Below, one piece after another: positions 11,001-20,508 of a stretch of 23,131 nucleotides of DNA. Below the pieces are notes generated by a model that was given only the letters and a program-made list of their open reading frames with translations, was not told the origin of the DNA and searched no databases. Origin of the DNA: Plakobranchus ocellatus (lineage: Eukaryota > Mollusca > Gastropoda > Plakobranchidae); contig BLXT01001415.1 in NCBI GenBank assembly GCA_019648995.1, forward strand, positions 805,836-828,966, written 5' to 3'. Position 1 is the stretch's first letter. Every line of letters starts with the position of its first letter. Both the position numbers and the translations under genes were made by a program.

Positions 11001-14000
11001 TTACTTTTTTTGTTTTAACGTTTAAAAAGTGCTAATTTTTTCCCCCAAAACACCCCTCTTAGAATGGATTTGGCCACACGAGAGTTAAGAGCATTGGTTG
11101 ATGCTGTGCAACCAAGTAACATTGCTGGGAGCATGGAGGAAGAGGTTAGACCGTACGCGCTTTTCAAAATTATGCGCATAAATAATGAATGTTATTTTTT
11201 TTTAGTTAACTAATTCTGTTCTCTGAGATATCAACTATTAATTCACTAATATTATAATTTATGGAAAACAAGCTTTTCAATGTGATAGCTTGCCATGAGT
11301 GGACTTATTATTAGTCGGTGTGTTATTTAGAGAGGGTATACGTGTGTACTTTGATTACCTTAAATTAAATCTGACGTTTCAGATTATGATCCATGACTGA
11401 CTTTGAGTAACTTATATGAATAAGTAAAATAAAATAATGACTTCCTCTAATAATTTTTACAAAATGGCATTCAAAATTAAAATAGAAAAAAATTAGTAAT
11501 TGGTCAGAGTGAATGTCCTTCAATAAAATATAACTTGTTTTTTTCATGCTGATAATTTTCACAATAAATAATATTATTATAGTGAAAGTTTTTTTTTGTC
11601 ATAAATAAATATGAAGGATCTGCTGACTCACTCAGATGGAAAATAGAAACTCCTTTTCCTTATAAGATAATAATAATAAAACATAAACTATACCCTGTTC
11701 ACAAATTCAGGAAAACACATATGTAATGGCCTTTCCATAATGTAAAGTTTGACACAGGAATATAGACTTGAAAATTATTACATCAGCTCTGCTTTGAAAC
11801 ATTTTCATCAACCGCTCGCAAAATAATCTACTATTTACCTGAAATGTTGGTGGTATGGTGGCTAGCGAGCCAGCCCTGATATCTGCAAGTACCTTTTTGT
11901 CACGCATTTGAGTTCAAGCCTGTTTTTTTTTCCTGACGAGGGCCTGGAAGTCTGTGATCATTTCCAATAGACGGGTTATATGTAGAAACCCGAAAACAAA
12001 GAACTATATTTAAATTGATAAGAATTGCTATTCTTATGTTGAATCTATCCTTCTATTTTCCAATGAGGAGTGAAAAATTTGAATCGTTTCTCCTTATTCT
12101 TTTCATTAGCAATCCAATATTCTTTTCTCTATGGTTTAGAATTCATGTATTTCTTTTCCCCATCAGAGGAACAAGAAAAACCCTCCACAAAACAACCAAA
12201 TGGAGCCAACGGCAGATGATAAATCAGGTAAAAAAAAAAAATCAATTTATGAATCCTCCGTTTATAGATCGGAATCGACCGCTTAGCTTTTGATCAAAGC
12301 TCTCGTTGAGAGCCATGCATAACGCTCTAGTTTTTTTTTTTTTTAATTTCTCTTCCCATTTCCCTGTAATCACCTTCCCAGCCTTCATCAGCTCTTTGTC
12401 AAACTTGCAAAAACATAAATGTGTCTCCCTTTCTGACCTGAATCTGATCTTTCCTGCCTACCTATCACTGCAGTTATTGGCAATTGCTTTTGAGGATGTA
12501 CAGGCATAAAAGAGCTGGAAATCAGTTCTTCTTGTTATTTGCGAAAACCCTATCTACCATTCCACCATTGCAAGAAAGATTTCACTTGGAATGCTCTTAA
12601 TATCATCCTGGAAGAACATATGTTAATATTAACTGTTACATGTGTACATTTTTTTTTACCTACAGCATGTCAGCAATTTAATTTTCGGGTGTGTGTGTGT
12701 GGCAATGGCCAAATAAAGCGCCCAAAAATCTAAAGAGATCTTTCTCGCCACAGACGCCCTGGCCAGACGAAGGCTCAAAAGCCTGGGATCATGTTGTGGT
12801 TTTATATGCACAAACAAACATACAAAAAAAAAAAAGCAATTTTGGTATCGGTAGCTGAACTACTTTATATTACGGGCTGGTGAGTTTGACCAGTATCATT
12901 ATGTAGGGAAGACTTCCCGAAGACAAACACAATTAGTCACTGGAGTTTACATTTATCACTGCTACTATCAATGTATTGTCGCACGCCATCAACGTCAATC
13001 CTTCAAAGTTTTGTTAAAGCACGGCCAGATCCTTCTTCTGCTTCATTAATGTACCATATGGAGATTATAATTAACACTGCTACTAATAATGTATTGCCGA
13101 AAGTCATTAGCGTTTTCCCTTTGGTTGTCGTTACTGTACTACAAGGGTAGACGAAAATAAAATAATTGAACCATTCAATGAGAACTATGATACCACCGTC
13201 CTGCTGTATAATTTAAGATTGTAATCCAAGCCTCAGCCGATTTCATAGCACATACTTTGCACACACACACACACACGCACATACAATCTCTCTTTCTTTT
13301 TTGTGGATCTTTGTTTCTTTCTGTCTATCCCTTACCTTGCGACACCTCTGGCTCTCCAACTCTATCTCGCTAAAAGCATGAACATTTAAGATATGAATAG
13401 TTTGATGTTTTTAAGATTAACCTATCACGATTGAACATTGAAGTCCAAATAATAGATGCATAACGCTTACCAGACCCCAACCAACCTGGCAGTCATCAGA
13501 CAAATGGCAACCACCTATCCTCTGGCACTAACCAGACAAATAGCCGCCAAAATACTGCAGCCTATAGTAAAGGGGCAAGTGGCCTTCCTGCCTCTACAAC
13601 CACCATCTTTAGTTCTATAACAGCAGCAATAACCAACACAACAGCAACTGGAACAGTAGCTGGTACTAATCAGAGATTATCAGATGGTGGTTCTAGAGCA
13701 ACCATTCATAACAGGAATATGACGACAGAAATAACAACTACAGCAGCATCTATGGTAGTACCGTCAGATGCAACGACTAATCTACTAAGGACAACAACAT
13801 TTGACACTCATATCCTTACTGCTAAGACATCTATAGCCCAAACTGCTTATCAATCTTTCACGTCATGGAAATCTTCAACCGAAGAAGCCTCGATACGATC
13901 AGTTTCTACAAATCTCTCAACAACAGATGTCCAGAAATCATTCGAAACAACTGTGACACTTTTAAACCCTCTTTCCACTCAGGAAACATCAAGAGTGACA

Positions 14001-17000
14001 GCGCCCATAGTAGCTTCTCCAACGTCCCGCACCACAAAAATGAAGGAGACATCAACTGTGGCGCACACATCTCTAACAATAGACTCACAAACAGAAAATA
14101 TAAATACGCAGTCAGTATCAACAAGTTTGGCAAGTCAATCTTCAACAAAAACGGCGCCACTAGAAATCGGTATAACAACACATAGAGCAATCAATACTAC
14201 GCAATCAGCAGCATCAACTACAACTGTCAAAGTACAGCCTTCTACAGAAGCTACTCGCCAAAGTCGGCCAAACATGCCATCCATCAGCGGGGGCGATAGT
14301 TCAGATACCAGTAAGACGTCAAACACACAGCGTGCCGAAATCAGAAGCCTTACAGGTACCGCAGCAGCTTTCGTCCATCTATCTTTGTATTTTAATAACT
14401 GCTTTGCAGAGCCTGGTAGATCATCTAATTGATTTTTTCAGGCTTTTAAAATGTTATTTATAAAATCATGCATACAGGCATACACCTCGTGATGTGACAT
14501 TAATAACTGATAACATGAGAAGGAGAGCAAACAAAATATTTCAGTAAATCTAAAATCGACGAAAAATCAAAAGAAACAAATTAAAAATTTCATTTAAAAA
14601 AAAAAAAAGCTGTTGCGGAAATCTTGTTACATTAGTTAATAAAAGGTTTTAGCGCAATTATGGTATTATTTTAGATTCCTAAGATAAAAGATAGATGCCC
14701 ACTACTGTTGAAAATAGTCATTCGTTTGCTGTTATATAACAAATGCATAAACTCCATGATTTTCGAAAGACTTTTCATGACGGAAGTATAAACCAATTTC
14801 ATTTAAGCAATATACCGTTCGAAAGCCCGAGAAATGGTTTCTTTGTTGGACATCATTATTTTATCCTCTTTCCGCTTTTTTTAGGACTATATGTGCGAGC
14901 AACTTTATAAGCTCTGAATCTGGGAGAAATTTCTGCCCATTGCATGTTTATATAGAATTTGCAAATTATTATTACCCGATATTGTCCTGGGTAAATTAAA
15001 ACATATTAAAGCAAAAGCGAAAAAGCATAAAATTTCAGATGCCGTAAAGTGGTGTAAGTTGAGGTTTCGATATATTAATTATCCTGCAGTAAAATCTTGC
15101 AACTAAGTCTTGTTTTCAATAGATTTACGAAGCAATGGTAAGTTTATTCAAGTTAAAGATCATTGGTTCACCGTCCATACATCTTTATTTCTTTCTTTTC
15201 ATGAATCGCGAGAGCGTAAATTTACAATAGCTACTTGGCTTCTTGTTATTGAATTATAGTTCTTACAAATAAAACCATAAAAGAAACATAAAATCTTTCA
15301 TGCCCGATTCCACCAGGTCATTATTATGATCTTAATGGAAGGTGTGAACGCATCTGTAGGTATGCGTCTTTTCGCGTGAGTGTGTGCCCTCACGTCATTG
15401 TTATTATATCAAAGTGTTTTCCTCAAGTGAGTTATGTTAGCACAATGCCATAAAGAAAACAATTATCTACACTTTTGGAAATAAAGTTACTTGTCACCTT
15501 ATGAAGTCACGATTTTCAAAGTATGAAGCGGTACATAAGGTAAAATCAATATTTTTTCAAACGAATAAGAGGGTTTGCCAAAACGTGGGCTGTCATCATA
15601 GTTATGTGCGAACCATTTTCTACAAGTCCTATTTGAAAACATTTAACTCATCAATACATGAATTTTGATTTAGTGAGTATAATAGCATAAGAAGTACTGC
15701 TTTATGTTTCAAAAATCAGATTTGGATGCATCTGTTGGGACTAGTGTAGTTGTGTTTTTAGTTTATCTGGGCATAGTTGGGTATTTAGTGTAGCGGGAGT
15801 GTGGTTGTGTTTTACGTCATTAATTTAGGGGCCCGTTTTAAGGTTGTTATTGGAGTGGGAGTGTGTGCATTGTGATTGGTTGGTTAGGCTAGGTGACAAC
15901 GGCAAGTTTGGACGGACTGCACGCTGGCAGGATCTTTGGAGGAGTGGGTCACTTTGCACTGTACGCTGGAGGAAGACAGTCCTGGCTACACCTTGTGGCG
16001 GATTGGTCCGGCTCCAAGAGATATTTTACATTATGATTTCTACGACCCTTTGTATCTGGGTCTCTGCTCTATGCCACTTTTATACCCGCATAGGAGCGGC
16101 GGTTCGTATTTGAATTTTACTTGAGGCCGTGTGCCTACACAGTCTGTTAGCACATGACTGCGCGAGTCTACGGGTTGATGTTTCTCCCGTGAAATGGTGG
16201 TATCATGTAATTATATAACCATTACTGTCCTAGCTTCCCTCACGTAAGGGCTGGTGATCTGGTGCTTTGAAATAACTGACTGTGCTCGTGTCCGAGCTGA
16301 GGACTATTGATCCCTGGACATTCTAGATTTTCTCTACTCCCTCAATAAGCTCCTACTGACAGGATCGTCGATGATTAATTAGTTAGAAGCGTGTGCATGT
16401 GTGAGTGATAGACGTGGGGGTTGTTTAAGTTTTTTTCTGATCGTGGGTGGATTTGTGTAATAACTTTGTTATCTCGTAACGCTTAGCGGGTTACATTGTA
16501 TTGTCGCGCCTGCGTGCGTGGACATTTATATTTAGTTCATCTCATATCTATCTGTCTTCTTCTTTATGTAACTAACCTACTTCTTTATATATTTATCCGT
16601 TTTGATAATATAGTTTTTTCTGTCGCCTATCCCCGGTGTTCTGCTTTTTAATTGCGTGAACCTCTTGTTGCTGTCGATGTTATAAAGTTATCTACCGTGA
16701 TTGTTGTTCGAGTAAGTTCGTGGCCAATGTCGTATTTCGTTGTTTATGTTGTGTGTATTCTCCCTGTCCCGCTGACAGGCTGTGTTTGCCCCAACAGCAT
16801 CCTTGCTGTCTAAATTAACCAAAAATAAGTTTCAAACATAACTATGATGACAAAATCGCCAAAAAAGTGGTCACCCATCAGCAAAATAAGCTCATTCACA
16901 ACCAAGTGAAGAGACAAAGACCAATTTTTTTTTACACGTATCTACTCCTGCTATCCAAATCTGCATGAATATTACTTGACTGATACTCAATTGGGCTTTT

Positions 17001-19812
17001 CCCTTTTGTAACTAGAGCATCTTTTTTTCAAAATGCAGGAAAAAACGTGACACAATTTTGGGGTCTACCTTTTGGCAAATGCTCATGATTAAAGGCCATT
17101 GACTATTTAGTATACTAGATCTTTCCAGTCATATCGGACTTCAAAGTCAAGTCGTCAAAAGCTCTTTTCGATACTCTGGAATGAACAAAAAACACGACAA
17201 ACATCAATAGCATAAGAATAGTAATGACAAAAAAAATTTGTCCACCCATCGGAAGATTTCGAGGAATTGAGCTACAGAGATTTTCAAAACGGTAGACAAA
17301 AAAAACCCAACTAACTAAGGTAAAAGTTTTCAACACGCAAGATATTCTGTATAAATTATGGCAGAATGATGCTTTTGAAAAAGATAAGTTGGGGCAAATC
17401 AATTTTACTCTTTCATTTCAGCCTCACAAAAATATTCGTATTATTTTAAAACAATATTGGCTTGAGCTGCTGGTGCGATTTCCCATCATTTTGCTGCGCA
17501 GTATGTGTATGTATTCTGCCTACTGTGCTTTATCTATGATTTGTTAAAAACCATACAAAAAAAACCCCATTACATTTCTTATCACAAAGAATGTGTATTT
17601 CAATTTCCAATAAAACGCATACGTTCATTGAATTGAATAATCCTCTCAGCAAAAAAAAAAAAAACATACATAACAAATGATTGCTTTAAAAAATTGCTTA
17701 CTTCTATCAATTCATGTTCCAGATGCAGGAGTGTAAAGGCTGTTCGCCGAAATCCCAATTCACATTTTGCTTAAGTCTCACTTAGCCAACTTGTGCAGCA
17801 TCATGAAGATATGTTTTTTCGAACTTATTGTGACGTTGATTTATAAAAAAAAACGTTAGATGTGGTGCTATTAGTTTTTGTTAACATTTGAAGTCCGCAA
17901 GGTCGTAATGAGATTATTAAGAACTTCAACTTTATACTTTAAAGTGGCTCATTGGAAGAAGCGAAATGATGTAAATTTTTACTTTCATCACTTCAACCAC
18001 AAAGCGTATTGCTTTTGCGCAAAGGCGAGGGTGAAACAATGCTTGAGTTGTAAAATAATTGTAGTGTATCAAGTCAAATAAGTCGATACAGATTAATTAC
18101 GATAGCTTGATTTTTTTTTTTCAGCAAAGTGTGTGTTTATTCACATCATTTATAATGCTTTATGTACCCGACTTGGTGTGTGTGTGTGTGTGTGTGCCAC
18201 ATGTAGCACAATGAAAAGAGGAAACAACATTTGTTTTCTATTGCTCCGATGTAGTCAGATAGATATCTTTCTCTTTTTTTTTCTTCTTTTTGAAGATTGT
18301 TTGTAAGCGTGTTACAATGCAAAATCCCTTTGTGCTTCACACTGTTTCTTAGAGGTGGTGGGAAAAAAAATGCTCCTTTGTTAGACTAGATTGGTTGTAG
18401 TTCCTTTTTTTTCGCTACGTTTCAAATTTTGGTTTTACATAGCGGTAAAAGGTATATCACAATACTTTAAAAAAAAAAAGAAAAAAAAAAAAAAAGAAAA
18501 CTAGCTCGATTGGAGCTTTTCTGTTTCGCCTCATCAGCTACACTGCCTCAATTAGCCTTCTTTAGATCCTCATTTGATTTCTTATTTATCTCTTAAACCC
18601 AATCAGAGATGTTGTCATGATTTTGTTTGCACTATATGGCAGACTTATTTCTATTATTTGTTTACATTTTCAAAATCCGAAGCCTGCAGGCAAATGATGA
18701 TCTGAGAGAAGATTAATTTGATTCTGACTGATAATTCATCTTGTAAAATCGTATGATGAAATTTAAAAAATACTCCAATTCTTCAGCCATTATGACAAAT
18801 GATGTTTGAAAAAATTATGTGTTTAGGCTAAGATATGGAATGAACAGAATATGTTATTCAATTTTCGCCTTAATTAAACGGTTGCAACTTTTACAATGCT
18901 TCTACTATGAGTACGACTAAAACACAATATATGTGTGTGTGTATATACATATTATCTATTTGTGGTGGCTGGCGGGTTAAAAGCGAAAGGCTTTTTTTTA
19001 TGCCATCAGCGATTGACACGCGGTTTCCGACAAATAGTTCTTTGATTTTTTATCTAGCGTGTGACGCCTTTGCTTTTTCTGAGTTTGATACTGTTTTGCC
19101 GTAAAAACAAAAACAGAAGCACATCACATCTCGAGTTCAAAGGGCTTAAATACTGAATTAATCATGGCAGTTGCTAGATTAATTTTTAATTAATTATTGC
19201 ATGCCCTAAGCCTTCAAAATGATGGAATACAAACCCCATTCATAGCTTACATGAAATGATCCTCAGTTAAAAATTAAACCTTATTAAGGCTGCGGTATGC
19301 AAAGCACCTTTGTTTGGTTTATGTTTTTGTTCTGGGGATTTTCACTTCATTTGCGAAAGAATTTAGTTTTTTTTTTTTTTTTTTTTTTTGCCATGCTTCA
19401 AAAGCAATGATCATTCAATCTCAATCAAGAACTGGAGGAGAGTGGAATAAGACTACATTTCAGATGGCTAATTCTTTGGTTCCCATTTTGGTTGATGAAA
19501 TTTTCACTTTTTTTTTCAAGCGTTCTTTGCATTTTGTTTACTGTATGTATACCCAAGTTCAGTAGATTATGGTCCTGTTCAGGTTTAGAGAAATCTGCTT
19601 GTCTGCTTGAAGTCGTTATGTTATAAGACATTCTTCAGCATATAGTTTAAGGCAAACCTCGATTTATGTGCTAAAAAAATAACTTTTTAACATCAGTAAG
19701 AATTTCTTGTTTTTTATTTACTTAGAGCGATACTAAGACAAATAAATTATGCTTAAAAAAATATCTTTTCCTTTCCCGTTCATTTGAACGGGCAAACATG
19801 CTTGTATATATA

Positions 19813-19851
<39 letters not shown>

Positions 19852-19932
19852 TGTTTTAGTCATAGTAGAAGCATATATATATATGTCGTGAAAATATATG
19901 AAGAGAGAAAGAGAAAGAGAGAGCGAGAAAGG

Positions 19933-19986
<54 letters not shown>

Positions 19987-20313
19987 AGAGAAATGGCAGA
20001 CGTATCAAACCTCTGATGTGTGCTATCTATAGAATAGATTATATTCTATAATATTCTATACATTTTTAGTCCATCAACTGATCCCTTACCTATTCTTATA
20101 ATTACCAAGAACATTTTTAGATTCATTACTGCTATTTTTCCTCCAATTACGCATCCATTCGTATTTCTTAGATTTCCTTTACTACCATTTCCCACCTCTC
20201 TTCTTTCGAATTGATCAACACAAATTTCACCCCTATTCATCCGCCTCCTCCTCCTCCTACTACGACTACTACTATTACTACTACTACTTCTACTATTACT
20301 ACTACTACTATTC

Positions 20314-20396
<83 letters not shown>

Positions 20397-20467
20397 ACTC
20401 CTACTGCTTCTGTTACTGCTGCTACTGCTGCTGCTGCTACTCCTACTGCTTCTGTTACTGCTGCTAC

Positions 20468-20508
<41 letters not shown>

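Larger units (their letters stand above)
12228..13473 (+). other. Intron 6
   Basis: A 1.2-kb phase-1 intron. It contains a dispersed repeat copy (about 12730-12825), short (GT)n at 12689-12702 and (AC)n at 13259-13281. The acceptor CGCTTACCAG has only a modest pyrimidine tract. Confidence 0.75.

Noticed and set aside
13865-14326. Open frames overlapping exon 7 in other frames (13865-14185 plus; 13906-14190 and 14135-14326 minus)
   Set aside because: They are shadows of the low-complexity Ser/Thr-rich exon, whose own frame is fixed by the phases on both sides.
14356-14432. Exon 7 frame read on to the stop at 14430-14432 as a separate secreted protein
   Set aside because: The donor ACAG|GTACCG lies in the exact phase needed for exon 8. 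The frame has no proper start, because it is open back to the acceptor at 13472-13473. A readthrough, truncated isoform cannot be excluded.
15844-16124. Two overlapping plus-strand open frames
   Set aside because: They lie wholly inside the solo LTR, have no recognisable protein character and no splice signals in context.
19775-19792. Perfect hairpin CCCGTTCATTTGAACGGG
   Set aside because: An 8-base stem with a 2-base loop is short enough to occur by chance in 23 kb, and no associated element was seen.
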